The notes: generated by a model not told the origin, from the letters alone. Shown: positions 27,058 through 40,151, counted from the stretch's first letter. The stretch is 64,000 bases of DNA from Cyanobacteria bacterium M_surface_10_m2_119 (GCA_016882525.1 VGPU01000003.1:45978-109977); one strand, 5' to 3'. Translations and numbers: made by a program.

Positions 27058-27500
27058 GGCTGCAGCACGAGGGCCTGGGGTTCAGGGTGGGCGCGGCGGA
27101 ACTGACGATCGTCGGCGGCCCGGCGGCAGGTGAGCAGAAACAGGGGCATCTCGATGCCGAAGGTCTGCTCGAACAGGGGCACCACATCAGCGGTGCGTGC
27201 CAGCCCGCAGGCCTGGATCGCCTGGCTCAATCCCTGGCGTGGCTGGTCGGTGAGGGAGGTGAAGAGTTTGTTGAGGCGGTGTTCCTGAAGGGCCTCGGCC
27301 GGGGTCATGCCGCGGATCTGATCGAAGCTGAAGTCGAGGCAGTCGTCGCTGACGCCCAGGCTGCGGGCGGTGCTGCTCAGGGCTTCCGGTTCGCGGAAGT
27401 GTCCGGCGAAGTAGCGCAGGGCATCGGCCACGATCAGCACGGGATCGCTGCATTCACGCATGGTGCGTGGAGCCGCGAGATCATCGGGAACCAGGCGCAT
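27054..27500 (-). CDS. Hypothetical protein with AraC-like C-terminal helix-turn-helix
   Basis: 148 residues. The middle part ARSLGVSDDCLDFSFDQIRGMTPAEALQEHRLNKLF follows the second helix-turn-helix of AraC regulators (LGVSxxxLxxxFxxxxGxxPxxxLxxxRL). It has no ligand-binding domain, and the last ~50 residues (VVPLFEQTFGIEMPLFLLTCRRA) are unlike AraC. It could be an isolated DNA-binding module or a regulator of the coupled GH3 gene, with which its stop overlaps (GTGA). Assignment rests on one motif. Confidence 0.6.
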   Translation of the reverse strand: MRLVPDDLAAPRTMRECSDPVLIVADALRYFAGHFREPEALSSTARSLGVSDDCLDFSFDQIRGMTPAEALQEHRLNKLFTSLTDQPRQGLSQAIQACGLARTADVVPLFEQTFGIEMPLFLLTCRRAADDRQFRRAHPEPQALVLQP

Positions 27501-27740
27501 GTGTCTCCCTCCGGCCTCACTCCATGCTGGCCAGATTCAGGGTGAAGAACCAGGCTTTTCCGGTGAAATGGAACGCTTCTCAAGCCCCACCCCCGATCTG
27601 GGCAACGTCTCGAATCAAAACAACATGATCGAGGTAAAGCTGTGGTGATTCTGCGCTTCTCTGGCCTGGCTTCTCCCGCCCGCGCACCCTGGTGTTGGGA
27701 TCGCTCTGCAGCTCCTGTCGGGCGGTCCAGGGAGAAGTGG
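27501..27740. other. Intergenic region upstream of an orphan terminator
   Basis: About 240 bases, noticeably richer in A and T around 27610-27650 (caaaacaacatgatcgaggta). No convincing ORF is present. It contains the start region of the AraC-like gene on the minus strand and, on the plus strand, whatever transcript ends at the terminator at 27741. See findings for the candidate small RNA. Confidence 0.4.
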
Positions 27741-27763
27741 GCGCCGCTTCGGCGGCGCTTTTT
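27741..27763 (+). terminator. Strong rho-independent terminator (plus strand)
   Basis: GCGCCGC-TTCG-GCGGCGC followed by TTTTT: a perfect 7-bp stem closed by a UUCG tetraloop, with a U tract. No U tract follows it on the minus strand, so it does not serve the desaturase. There is no annotated plus-strand gene within 2.9 kb upstream. Confidence 0.8.
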
Positions 27764-27787
27764 GCTGGCTCCCGGCGGGTTCGGCCT

Positions 27788-28714
27788 TCAGGATCGGGGG
27801 CGCAGGCGCGCCCGGGACTGCAGGGCCCGCTCGCTCGGATAACGCAGCCGCCTGGCCCAGCCCAGGGTTTCCAGCAGGCGGATGAAGCGATAGGTGGGAT
27901 CGGGCAGGGTCACCAGTTCACCCCGGCGCAGGGTGTAGCCCTGGCGCACCGATGCTTCGAAGGCATGGTGCAGGTTGTGCCAGCCCTCCCCGAGGGTGAG
28001 CCAGGCCACCCAGCGGTTGTTGCGGCTGCCATCGTCGGTGGCGAAGGGTTGATCGCCGGCCAGGTGGGCCACGGAGTTCACGCTGGCCACCCCGTGGAAG
28101 AGCAGGGTGGTGCTCAGGCAGAAAGCTGCCAGCCATTCCACCCCGCCGATCTGCCACGACAGCCAGGCCAGCGCCAGGGGGGGCACGATGTGCAGCCGAT
28201 CGATGAGGCGCAGCACCGGATCGGCCTCCACATCCGGCGGCAGGCTGGCGGGATGGAAGTCCGGGCTCAGCAGCCAGCCCACCTGGGCATGCCAGAAACC
28301 CCGCCAGCCGTTGTCGGTGGTGAGGGGACTGTGGGGATCGGCTGCCGTATCGACGTGGCGGTGATGACTCAGGTGGTGGGCCTTCCACCAGCTTGGTCCC
28401 ATCTGCCCGGCGGAGGCCGTCACCAGGGAGCCGAGCCACCACACCAGCCGTGGCGCTGCGTAGCTGCGGTGGGTGATCAGCCGGTGATAGATGGCGGTGG
28501 TGCCGAGCATCCGCACCAGATAGAGCGCCGTGGCCCAGACCACGGCCCCCACGCCGAGCCCTGTCCAGAGCAGCAGCAGGCATCCCAGATGCACCACCAG
28601 GATGAAGACCGGTCCCAGGCCATGCAGGATCCTGCGCATCCGGAAGGCAGGCTTCCGGGAATCCGGCAGCCGATCCAGTGTCTTCGGAGACACCGCACTC
28701 CCGGAGCCAGACAT
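27788..28714 (-). CDS. Acyl-lipid/acyl-CoA delta-9-type fatty acid desaturase
   Basis: 308 residues from ATG 28714, with an AGAGG ribosome site; a GTG at 28759 would add 15. The three His boxes are HRLITHRS (HX4H), HHLSHHRHVD (HXXHH) and WHNLHHAFEAS (HXXHH), which bind the di-iron centre. Four hydrophobic membrane segments surround them. This is the DesC-like cyanobacterial desaturase that introduces the first double bond in membrane lipid acyl chains, important for cold tolerance. It is divergent from nothing upstream except cyAbrB's terminator. Confidence 0.92.
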   Translation of the reverse strand: MSGSGSAVSPKTLDRLPDSRKPAFRMRRILHGLGPVFILVVHLGCLLLLWTGLGVGAVVWATALYLVRMLGTTAIYHRLITHRSYAAPRLVWWLGSLVTASAGQMGPSWWKAHHLSHHRHVDTAADPHSPLTTDNGWRGFWHAQVGWLLSPDFHPASLPPDVEADPVLRLIDRLHIVPPLALAWLSWQIGGVEWLAAFCLSTTLLFHGVASVNSVAHLAGDQPFATDDGSRNNRWVAWLTLGEGWHNLHHAFEASVRQGYTLRRGELVTLPDPTYRFIRLLETLGWARRLRYPSERALQSRARLRPRS

Positions 28715-28826
28715 CGGGGCCTCTGGGGAGGGGATGGCTCGAGGGAGTTGGAGCTGCACGAGGGCCGGAATTGTTTACCCTAGGCGCTGGAGCACCCTGC
28801 GCGACGGCACTGGACTGGTGCCCAGC

Positions 28827-28853
28827 AAAAAGGCGCCGCCGTGGCGACGCCTG
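28827..28853 (-). terminator. Rho-independent terminator of cyAbrB
   Basis: On the minus strand AGGCGTCGCC-ACG-GCGGCGCCT followed by TTTTTGCTGG, with one G-U pair in the stem. It lies 62 bases after the cyAbrB stop. Its U tract and flank (TTTTTGCTGG) match those of the orphan terminator at 27741. Confidence 0.75.
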
Positions 28854-28914
28854 AGCACGCGTGACTGGTGGCTCTGCCGCGCTGCCTGGCGAACAGGGGG
28901 CGGCCAGCCAGCGA

Positions 28915-29280
28915 TCACTCGTCCTCGTCGGTGCTGCCGAGGGGGATCAGTTTGATCTGCTTGCGACCGAGTTTGATCTCGAATTCATCGCCAGGCTGGA
29001 GGCCGAGCTGGGCGGTGTAGGCCTTGCCGATCAGCAGGTTGCGGTTGCCCTGCACGGTGGCGATGTAGCTGAGCTTGCGGCCACCCTTGCCGCGGGCGCT
29101 CGCATCGGAGCCGATGCTCAGGCCCTTGGCTTCCAGCAGGGCCTCATAGAAAGCCGTGAAATTCAGGCGCTCGCCGCCATCCTTCTTGGTGCTCACATAG
29201 CCGCAGGCCCGAACCAGTTCGGATTTGGAGGCGTCGCCGAGTTCCTTGACCTTGGCGAGCAGATCAGCGCCGGTAAGCAT
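28915..29280 (-). CDS. CyAbrB, cyanobacterial AbrB-type transcription regulator
   Basis: 121 residues starting MLTGADLLAKVKELGDASKSELVRACGYVSTKKDGGERLNFTAFYEALLEAKGL, the cyAbrB N-terminal block, followed by GRKLSYIATVQGNRNLLIGKAYTAQLGLQPGDEFEIKLGRKQIKLIP, the AbrB-like swapped-hairpin DNA-binding fold placed at the C-terminus as in all cyAbrBs. These proteins act as abundant, low-specificity regulators of carbon and nitrogen balance. The neighbours fit that role: glnN is immediately upstream and glgP beyond it. The acidic tail is STDEDE. Confidence 0.95.
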   Translation of the reverse strand: MLTGADLLAKVKELGDASKSELVRACGYVSTKKDGGERLNFTAFYEALLEAKGLSIGSDASARGKGGRKLSYIATVQGNRNLLIGKAYTAQLGLQPGDEFEIKLGRKQIKLIPLGSTDEDE

Positions 29281-29395
29281 GGTGGTCTCAAATGCTTCCC
29301 GACATTAACAATCCATCGGCAACTTGCCCATTCAGCCAGTCGAGGGATTGGTCCGGCATCGCATGGCGGTGATGCCGGACCCTGCCCCGATGGCC

Positions 29396-31564
<2,169 letters not shown>

Positions 31565-31666
31565 GGCAGGGGGCGTTCACGTCACAATCCAGCCAACGCC
31601 TCAGCCTGCCCCCCTGTTGCTGCCGATGTCACGGGATGCGTATTCGCAGGCCCGTGGAAAGTCTGA

Positions 31667-31676
31667 GTATCGATAC
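31667..31676. promoter_or_regulatory. Palindrome GTATCGATAC between glnN and glgP
   Basis: A perfect 10-base palindrome near the middle of the divergent glnN-glgP intergenic region, 103 bases before glnN and 93 before glgP. It could be a regulator half-site pair, but its spacing (GTA-N4-TAC) does not fit the NtcA consensus GTA-N8-TAC. Low confidence. Confidence 0.25.
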
Positions 31677-31768
31677 CCATCGGCCGGGTTCCGTAGTCGA
31701 TCAGGCAGCACCTGTCGCTTCCGGGATGCAGAACGGAGGTGATCTTTCGCCCTGCCGCTGCGCGTCCC

Positions 31769-34155
<2,387 letters not shown>

Positions 34156-34159
<4 letters not shown>

Positions 34160-34184
34160 CGGTCTGGCCCCGATCCGCTACAAT
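34156..34184 (+). promoter_or_regulatory. Predicted sigma-70 promoter of the M23 peptidase
   Basis: CTGACG (34156-34161), a 17-base spacer and TACAAT (34179-34184), 24 bases before the peptidase ATG. The -10 matches consensus at five of six positions and the -35 at four. It overlaps the glgP stop codon. Confidence 0.5.
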
Positions 34185-34208
34185 TGGGCCCAGCCGTCTC
34201 CGGCGCCC

Positions 34209-35366
34209 ATGGACCGTTTCCCGGCTGTGTGGGGTCTGGCGCTGCGGGATCGGCTGAGCCGGGGGGCTAGATGGCTCGTGGCCCTCGGCCTGCTGCCGCT
34301 GGCCGCGCTGCCGCTGCCGGCCACCCCCTTGCCCGAGGAGTGGCCTGCACCTGCTGCGCCCCCTGCCGCGGAGCACGCCGCCCCGCGCACCGCTCTCCCC
34401 CATCCCGCGGATCCCCTGCCCGAGCGGCCAGGCCCGGTGCCGAAGCAGGTGGCGGTGGGGGACCTCACCCCGGCCACGGCCGTGGCCGCTCGGGGGATCG
34501 GTGACGGTGCGGCGACGGGCTGGCAGCATCCCCTGGCCGACGAGGTGATCGAGCAGGCGCCCTGGGGGTGGCGCTGGTCGGCCGAGCGGGGCAGCTGGCG
34601 CATGCACACCGGCGTGGATCTGATCGTGGCAGAGGGCACCCCCGTGCATGCCGCCGCTGGCGCTGTGGTGCTGCTGGCTGAGCCCGTTGCCGGCTATGGC
34701 CTCACCGTGCTGCTCGACCACGGCGACGGGTGGCAGACCCTCTATGCCCACCTCCGGGACCTGGCGGTGCAACCTGGCCAGCGGCTGCACCGGGGGGAGG
34801 TGCTCGGTTGGGTGGGGCAAACGGGGCGGGCCACCACCCCGCATCTGCATCTGGAGCTGCGGCGCCGGGGGCAGGGGGGGATGGAGGCCCTCGATCCGCA
34901 ACCGCTGCTGCAGGCACCTCGGCCGGTGCTCCCGGCCCTGGCTGCTGAAGCGCGGAGCGGCGCCTCAGAGCTCCTCTTCCACCTCTGGCTGGATGCGGCA
35001 GTCGGCGGTGGGATAACTGACGCACAGCAGCGCGAATCCCGCTGCGATCTGGTCGTCGTCCAGGAAGCTCTGGTCGGATTGATCAACGCTGCCCGAGACG
35101 ACGCGGCCGGCGCAGGTGCTGCAAGCTCCGGCGCGGCAGGAGAAGGGCAGGTCGATGCCGTTCTCTTCGGCCGCATCGAGAATGTAGGTGTCGTCGGCGC
35201 AGCTGAAGCTGCGGCCGTCTTCCAGGGTGATCGTGAAGGTGGCCATGGTGAGACGTCGGAGACGTTGCGCTGTGGATCCATTCGATCCCGTTCCGCCGCT
35301 GACTCCTGTGACCCACGACACCCCGGTGAGCGAATCCCCATGGCCGCGGCCGCCCCTCTGGCATGA
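34209..35366 (+). CDS. M23 family (LytM-type) metallopeptidase; ORF runs antisense across petF
   Basis: From ATG 34209 ([16 protein letters not shown]) a signal/anchor segment ([19 protein letters not shown]) leads to a Pro-rich linker and an M23 domain: [73 protein letters not shown]. The zinc ligands His (HTGVD), Asp and His (HLHLE) are intact. It cuts peptidoglycan or acts as a division activator in the periplasm. The domain ends at [13 protein letters not shown] (about 34920). The frame then stays open for ~440 bases, covering the whole ferredoxin gene on the other strand; that tail is low-complexity and is probably not functional. Confidence 0.8.
   Translation: MDRFPAVWGLALRDRLSRGARWLVALGLLPLAALPLPATPLPEEWPAPAAPPAAEHAAPRTALPHPADPLPERPGPVPKQVAVGDLTPATAVAARGIGDGAATGWQHPLADEVIEQAPWGWRWSAERGSWRMHTGVDLIVAEGTPVHAAAGAVVLLAEPVAGYGLTVLLDHGDGWQTLYAHLRDLAVQPGQRLHRGEVLGWVGQTGRATTPHLHLELRRRGQGGMEALDPQPLLQAPRPVLPALAAEARSGASELLFHLWLDAAVGGGITDAQQRESRCDLVVVQEALVGLINAARDDAAGAGAASSGAAGEGQVDAVLFGRIENVGVVGAAEAAAVFQGDREGGHGETSETLRCGSIRSRSAADSCDPRHPGERIPMAAAAPLA
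34965..35246 (-). CDS. Plant-type [2Fe-2S] ferredoxin
   Basis: 93 residues from ATG 35246: [49 protein letters not shown], with the cluster cysteines in CRAGACSTC and the fourth in FALLCVSYP. The length and motif fit photosynthetic PetF-type ferredoxin, which carries electrons from photosystem I to FNR, nitrite reductase and others; which paralogue this is cannot be told. It is wholly antisense to the 3' extension of the M23 ORF. It starts divergently from the phosphoribosyltransferase, with only 61 bases between starts. Confidence 0.95.
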   Translation of the reverse strand: MATFTITLEDGRSFSCADDTYILDAAEENGIDLPFSCRAGACSTCAGRVVSGSVDQSDQSFLDDDQIAAGFALLCVSYPTADCRIQPEVEEEL

Positions 35367-35979
35367 CCGGCGGGAGGCCGGACTCGCCCTGGCGGCAGTT
35401 CGGGCTGATCTGGGGCCGCCGGCTCTGCTGCTGGCCCTGCCGCGCGGCGGCGTGCCGGTGGAGGCGGCCATGGCCGAGCAGCTCCGGCTGCCCCTGGCCA
35501 CCTGGTCGGTGCGCAAGGTGAGCGATCCCCGGGCCCCGGAGGTGGCCATCGGTGCTGTGGCGCCCGGAGGGCTCTGCGTGTGGCGCAATGGCGGTGCGGC
35601 CCTGGAGCGCGAGGCGCGGGCCCGTCAGCAGGGTTGGCTGGCACGCGAGGTGGAGGAGCTGGAGCGCCGCCGCCAGCTGTTCGCCGATCCTTCCCCTGAT
35701 CAGCTGCAGGGCCGATCCCTGGTGCTGGTGGATGACGGCATTGCCACCGGCATGACGGTGGAGGCGGCCCTGCGGTCGTTGCGGCTCCTGGCACCGGCCA
35801 CCCTCGAGCTGGCGGTGCCGGTGGCCGATCGGGAGGTGCTGGCATCCCTGGCTCCTCTGGCCGACCGGATCACCGTGCTGGCGGCCGTGCCCTGGCTGGA
35901 GGCCGTGGGGCTCTGGTATCGGCATTTCGATCAGCTGAGTGACCGGGCCGTCCAGGCCCTGCTGGCGCAGCAGGGCTGA
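35308..35979 (+). CDS. Phosphoribosyltransferase family protein
   Basis: 223 residues from GTG 35308 ([29 protein letters not shown]). The PRPP-binding loop is [22 protein letters not shown] (about residue 140); an N-terminal [15 protein letters not shown] block is typical of the type I PRTase group often annotated as predicted phosphoribosyltransferases of this DRxxAG class. The physiological base is unknown. The ORF track's upstream start lies inside petF on the other strand and is unlikely. Confidence 0.85.
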   Translation: MTHDTPVSESPWPRPPLWHDRREAGLALAAVRADLGPPALLLALPRGGVPVEAAMAEQLRLPLATWSVRKVSDPRAPEVAIGAVAPGGLCVWRNGGAALEREARARQQGWLAREVEELERRRQLFADPSPDQLQGRSLVLVDDGIATGMTVEAALRSLRLLAPATLELAVPVADREVLASLAPLADRITVLAAVPWLEAVGLWYRHFDQLSDRAVQALLAQQG

Positions 35980-36742
35980 TCACCCGCGCGGCGGGCGGGC
36001 CTCCCGGGATGGCGGGTCGCCCGGTGGCTGCAGACCCTGCCAGCTGTTGAGTGCTTCACCGGCGCAATCGGGCAGGAGCAGGGCAGTGGAGAGGGCGTAG
36101 AGACCTTCCTGCAGCTGCAGCAGGGCCTGGCTGTCATTGCCTGGGCAGTTGTCCCCCAGCTGGGAGCCGAGGCTGTCGATCGTGCGCACCAGCACCTTCA
36201 ACCCGTAGAGCACCGGCTGGAGCTGGGGGAGGGTGAGATCGATGGCGTGGGGCTGCTGCAGGTGCAGCAGGGCCTGGTCAAGATCGAGGCGCCCCCGGCT
36301 GGCGTCGCACAGATACCGGGCCAGGAGCTGGTGGGAGAGGTTGTAAACGAGGCCACTTGGCCAGCTCCGATTCCATCACGTAGTGCATGCCCGGCAGGAA
36401 CATGGCCGTGTTGCCGGCCTGGGCCAGGTAGCGGCGGGTGTCGAGCTGGTAGGTGGCGGAACCCTGCGTGACCAGCACGATCGAGCATTCCTTGCTCTCC
36501 TCCACCTCCATGCGGGTGGGGGTGATCGTGGCGGCCATCAGGCTCGTGTCGCCGGCGATCCGGTAGCTGGAGCGCTGGCGGAAGTGGCGGGACGGACCGA
36601 TGGCCATGATGTCCCGCAGGGGCACGGCGAGGGAGATGTGCTCCGCCAGCAGGTCGATGTCGTCGTTGACCCGCGCTTCGTGGTTGCCCAGCACCAGGGG
36701 GTGACGCAGAGCCTGCTCGCGCTGCTCGCTGGAACCAGGCAT
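35980..36742 (-). pseudogene. AraC-binding-domain-like regulator fragment, frameshifted
   Basis: The N-terminal frame (MPGSSEQREQALRHPLVLGNHEARVNDDIDLLAEH) resembles the AraC_binding_2 sensor domain: FRQRSSYRIAGDTSLMAATITPTRMEVEES, CSIVLVTQGSATYQLDTRRYLAQAGNTAMFLPGMHYVMESELA. The frame then breaks at ~36357 in CACTTGG; removing one base continues into SGLVYNLSHQLLARYLCDASRGRLDLDQALLHLQQPH and VLYGLKVLVRTIDSLGSQLGDN to a stop at 35980. No helix-turn-helix follows. It may be a decayed sensor-only relative of AraC regulators. The lone AraC-like HTH protein at 27.1 kb is the complementary half, which may be coincidence. Confidence 0.65.
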
Positions 36743-36826
36743 CCCTGTGCCTACGCTCAAATCACACTAGCGTTGGGGAGGCGCTGATGCTCATCCCTGC
36801 AACAGAGCTGAGCAGGCTTCGTCCCC

Positions 36827-37471
36827 TCAGCTCTGCAGGGAGGGCAGGTGCGTGCGCAGCCAGGCCCCCAGGGTGTCGGCGGCGCGCTGGCGGAAGGCCT
36901 CCACGCTGCCGGCTTCGAGGATCGGGTAGCTGGTGTCGCTGCTGGCCTCCCCGCGCAGGGGTTTCCAGCTGGTGCGCTCCTGCTGGCGCCGCTCTTCGAG
37001 TGGGGTGAGGAAGTCGAAGCTGCCGCTGCGGGCGCCCCGGGCGGCTTCGGCGATCAGGTCCTCGCGCACCGCCACCAATTCGCGCGCCTTGAGGGTGTCG
37101 GGCAATCCCAGCACCGGCTGCAGCTCATCCAGCAGGCGCAGCTCCTCCTCCAGCAGCACCGGCCAGGCGCCCTGCTCGCCCTCCGCCAGCCCCTGGCCGG
37201 CTTCGGCCGCCAGCATGGCGTCGCGGTAGAAGGCAAGCCAGCAGTAGTGCGACTTCTCCTGCAGGCTCTTCTTGGCAGCCCCCTTCGAACCGCTCACCCG
37301 CTTGGGCAGGGCCGCCTCCGCCTTGCGCAGGAAGGCCCGGTCCTCCGGCTCCAGGTTGATCGCGCCCCAGCGGTGGCGGTATTCCCAGAGCTCCTCGTAG
37401 CGCCGCACGTCCTCGGCTAGCCAGCCCAGGGCCTGCAGTTCGTCGGCTCTGCTGATTTCGTCCTTGGCCAA
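36827..37471 (-). CDS. Conserved cyanobacterial hypothetical protein
   Basis: 214 residues. Charged and helical, with DELQALGWLAEDVRRYEELWEYRHRWGAINLEPEDRAFLRKAEAALP and KKSLQEKSHYCWLAFYRDAMLAAE. No membrane segment or catalytic motif is recognisable. The only start is TTG 37471; the in-frame upstream sequence REELALAKDE looks like continuing coding sequence, so the real start may be a rarer codon further up. It is in line with uspA. Confidence 0.7.
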   Translation of the reverse strand: MAKDEISRADELQALGWLAEDVRRYEELWEYRHRWGAINLEPEDRAFLRKAEAALPKRVSGSKGAAKKSLQEKSHYCWLAFYRDAMLAAEAGQGLAEGEQGAWPVLLEEELRLLDELQPVLGLPDTLKARELVAVREDLIAEAARGARSGSFDFLTPLEERRQQERTSWKPLRGEASSDTSYPILEAGSVEAFRQRAADTLGAWLRTHLPSLQS

Positions 37472-37521
37472 CGCCAGCTCCTCGCGCAGTCGGAGGCAGC
37501 GTAAGGGTCGGCTCCCAACCT

Positions 37522-37968
37522 TCAGCGCACCACCAGCACCGGGCAGGGGCTGTGGGTGAGCACCCGCTGGGTCTCGCTGCCGATCAACAGACCCTCGAGG
37601 CCCTGGCGGCCATGGGAGGCCATCACGATCAGGTCGCAGCCGTGCCCGCGGGCTTCCTCGACAATCGCCCGGTGGGGCATCGGGTTGCTCTGGAGTGCGG
37701 CTTCCGCCTGGACCCCTGCCTCCGCTGCCTGAGCCAGGGCTCCCTGGAGAATCCGGTCACCCTGCTGCCGGGCCGCGGCCACCAGGGCATCGATCGTGCT
37801 GGGTTCCACCAGCTCCCCCACACCCACCAGGCTGATCGGGAAGCTGATCTGCACGTGCAGGAAGCGCACCTCGGCCCCCAGGGCGGCGGCCAGGTCGAGG
37901 GCCTGCTGCACGGCCCGATCGGAGAGCTCGGAGCCGTCGGTCGGCACCAGCAGGCGGCGATAGGTCAT
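37522..37968 (-). CDS. Universal stress protein UspA family
   Basis: 148 residues: MTYRRLLVPTDGSELSDRAVQQALDLAAALGAEVRFLHV at the N-terminus and DLIVMASHGRQGLEGLLIGSETQRVLTHSPCPVLVVR at the C-terminus, with the G-x2-G-x9-G(S/T) ATP-binding pattern. A single Usp domain, presumably cytoplasmic and ATP-binding. Its neighbour is an antiporter that itself carries two Usp-like domains, 48 bases away. Confidence 0.93.
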   Translation of the reverse strand: MTYRRLLVPTDGSELSDRAVQQALDLAAALGAEVRFLHVQISFPISLVGVGELVEPSTIDALVAAARQQGDRILQGALAQAAEAGVQAEAALQSNPMPHRAIVEEARGHGCDLIVMASHGRQGLEGLLIGSETQRVLTHSPCPVLVVR

Positions 37969-38016
37969 CGCGTGTTGGAGGGATCATCCCGGTTTAATCC
38001 GCCCGTGCCCATGGCG

Positions 38017-40098
38017 CTAGTGCAGGGGATCGCTGATCACCAGGACGGGCCTGTCCAGCTGGTGCAGCAGGCGACTGGTGCGGTCGCTGGCGGGAATCGG
38101 CAGGCCCGCCACCAGACGCCGCTGGGAGCGCAGGATCACCAGATCGTGCCGGCCGGCGGCCTCGGTGATGGCCGCCTCCACCCCCGGCCTGGGCCGCAGG
38201 TCGAGCTCCAGGGGCACCGTCGCTCCGCTGCCAACGCCCGTCGGGCCGCTGCCGGGCCGCCAGCCCTCTAGGTCCCTCCGCAGCTGCTCCCGCTCCTGGC
38301 TGTCCAGGCGCGGATCGTGCAGGTGCAGCAGCGTGATCGAGCCCCCCAGGGCCCGGGCCAGGCGTTCCGCCAGCTGCACCTGCTCCAGGGCGCCAGCGGT
38401 GAGGTCCTTGATCGGCACCAGGATCCGCCGCAGGCTTCCGGGAGTCTCAGGGAGGCGGGCCACCACCACCGGGCACGGTGCCTGCCGGCAGGTGGCATCC
38501 ACCAGGTCGCCGAACAGCCAGCGGTCCAGCCGCCCCCGCGGCGCCAGGCCCATCACCACCAGATCGCTGCCCTGTTCCAGGGCGGTGCGGGCAATGCCCC
38601 CCGCCACATCGCTGTCGACCCGCAGGAGGGTCTGGCACGGCACATCCCGCGCCAGGCAGAGCTGGCGGGCCCGCTCCAGCAGCTGGCGACCCTGCCCCAG
38701 GGCGGCGGCCAGCGCCGCGGGGGCATGGCCGCCGGCCTCGGCCTGGCGGGGCGAGACCACCGCCAGGGGGAGCAACCGGCCTGGATGATCCGCATCGCCG
38801 CCGATCAGCAGCTGCCCAAGTTCCAGCAGGGGGGCTTCGGTCTGCGGATTGGAGACCGGCACCAGCACGCTCAGGGAGCGCCGGGCCAACGCCAGCACGC
38901 CACCCTGGCCGGGGCTGAGGCGCGCGGCCGCCTCCCGCCCGAGCCGCGGCATGGCCACGGCGGTGAGGTAAGGGCCGAGGGTGGCGGTGACCACCATCAG
39001 GGCCAGCACGCTGTTGAGCACCTGGTCGTCGAGCAGGCCGGCGCGGAAGCCCACGAAGGTGGCGGCTAGGGTGGCGGCCACCTGGGGCAGGGACAGCGAC
39101 CAGATGGTGAGCATCTGGGCGCCGTTGTAGCCGTACAGCCGTCCTGCCCACCAGGCGGCCAGCCCCTTGGTGCCGATCAGCGCCCCGATCAGGGCGACGG
39201 CGAACAGGGAGCTGCTGAGGGTGCGCAGAAACGCCGGCAGGTTGAGCAGCAGGCCCAGGTCGATGAAGAAGATCGGGATGAACAGGGCCGCACCCACGAA
39301 GATCACCTGTTCCTTCACCCGCCCTTCTGGCAGCACGCCATTCACCGCCAGGCCTGCCAGAAAGGCCCCCACGATCTTCTCCACCCCCGCCAGCTCCGCC
39401 CCCAGAGAAGCGAGGAACAGGGCCAGCAGCACGGCCACGAACAGCTGGCTGTCGTTGTTCACGCTGCGCTGCACCAGCGGCCGCCCCAGCTGGTGGATCA
39501 GCACCACCACCAGGGCGCCGAAGATGGCCACCTTGAGCAGCAGGAACGCTGTGCCGGCGGCGCTCAGTTCTCCCCGCTGCAGACCCATGCACAGGGCCAG
39601 CACCAGCAGGGCGGCCAGGTCGGTGAGGATCGTGCCGCCGATGGCGACCACCACCGATTCCTCCCGCGCCTCCCCGTAGCTGCGCACGATCGGGTAGCCC
39701 AGGGGCGTGTGGGAGGCCAGGATCGAGCCGAGGAGCACGGAGCTCACCAGGGCGTAGCCGAAGCTCAGGCCCAGCAAAAGCCCGGCGACCATCGGCAAGG
39801 TGAAGGTGAGCAGGCCGAAGCGCAAGGAGCGCTGGCGGATCCGGGCGAACTCAGCCAGATCGATCTCCAGCCCGGCAATGAACAGCAGGTAGACCACCCC
39901 CACATCGGAGAGCAGGCCCACCGTCTCGCTCCCCTCCTGCAGCCAGCCGAGGGCGTGGGGGCCGAGGAGCACACCGGCGGCCAGGAGGCCCACCAGATCC
40001 GGCAGCCCCAGGCGCCGCGCCACGGGTGGCACCAGCGCACTGAGCCCGAGCAGCAGGGCAAAGACCGCCAGGGGATTTTCGGCGAGAAAGGGGGGCAC
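38017..40098 (-). CDS. CPA2-type cation:proton antiporter fused to two Usp-like domains
   Basis: 693 residues. Residues 1-400 form a Na+(K+)/H+ exchanger with 11-12 helices: LVGLLAAGVLLGPHALGWL, LFIAGLEIDL, LGSILASHTPLGYPIVRSYG, GTILTDLAALLVLAL (conserved TD) and GVEKIVGAFLAGLAVNGVL. Residues ~420-565 and ~570-693 form two Usp-like modules (LVVMGLAPRGRLDRWLFGDLVDATCRQAPCPVVVAR; ILVPIKDLTAGALEQVQLAERLARALGGSITLLHLHD). The Usp pair may be a nucleotide-sensing gate. It is in line with uspA. Confidence 0.92.
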   Translation of the reverse strand: MPPFLAENPLAVFALLLGLSALVPPVARRLGLPDLVGLLAAGVLLGPHALGWLQEGSETVGLLSDVGVVYLLFIAGLEIDLAEFARIRQRSLRFGLLTFTLPMVAGLLLGLSFGYALVSSVLLGSILASHTPLGYPIVRSYGEAREESVVVAIGGTILTDLAALLVLALCMGLQRGELSAAGTAFLLLKVAIFGALVVVLIHQLGRPLVQRSVNNDSQLFVAVLLALFLASLGAELAGVEKIVGAFLAGLAVNGVLPEGRVKEQVIFVGAALFIPIFFIDLGLLLNLPAFLRTLSSSLFAVALIGALIGTKGLAAWWAGRLYGYNGAQMLTIWSLSLPQVAATLAATFVGFRAGLLDDQVLNSVLALMVVTATLGPYLTAVAMPRLGREAAARLSPGQGGVLALARRSLSVLVPVSNPQTEAPLLELGQLLIGGDADHPGRLLPLAVVSPRQAEAGGHAPAALAAALGQGRQLLERARQLCLARDVPCQTLLRVDSDVAGGIARTALEQGSDLVVMGLAPRGRLDRWLFGDLVDATCRQAPCPVVVARLPETPGSLRRILVPIKDLTAGALEQVQLAERLARALGGSITLLHLHDPRLDSQEREQLRRDLEGWRPGSGPTGVGSGATVPLELDLRPRPGVEAAITEAAGRHDLVILRSQRRLVAGLPIPASDRTSRLLHQLDRPVLVISDPLH

Positions 40099-40151
40099 GC
40101 AGGGCCGACGGATGCCGACAGCTTGGCGGCGGGGGCTGCGCTTGGCTGCCT

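Noticed and set aside
31687-31737. Weak resemblance to the glutamine riboswitch (glnA motif) upstream of glnN on the minus strand
   Set aside because: CGTTC, CGGAAG and GGAAC strings occur in order, but the required CGGAAGUAGG block and pairing stems are missing.
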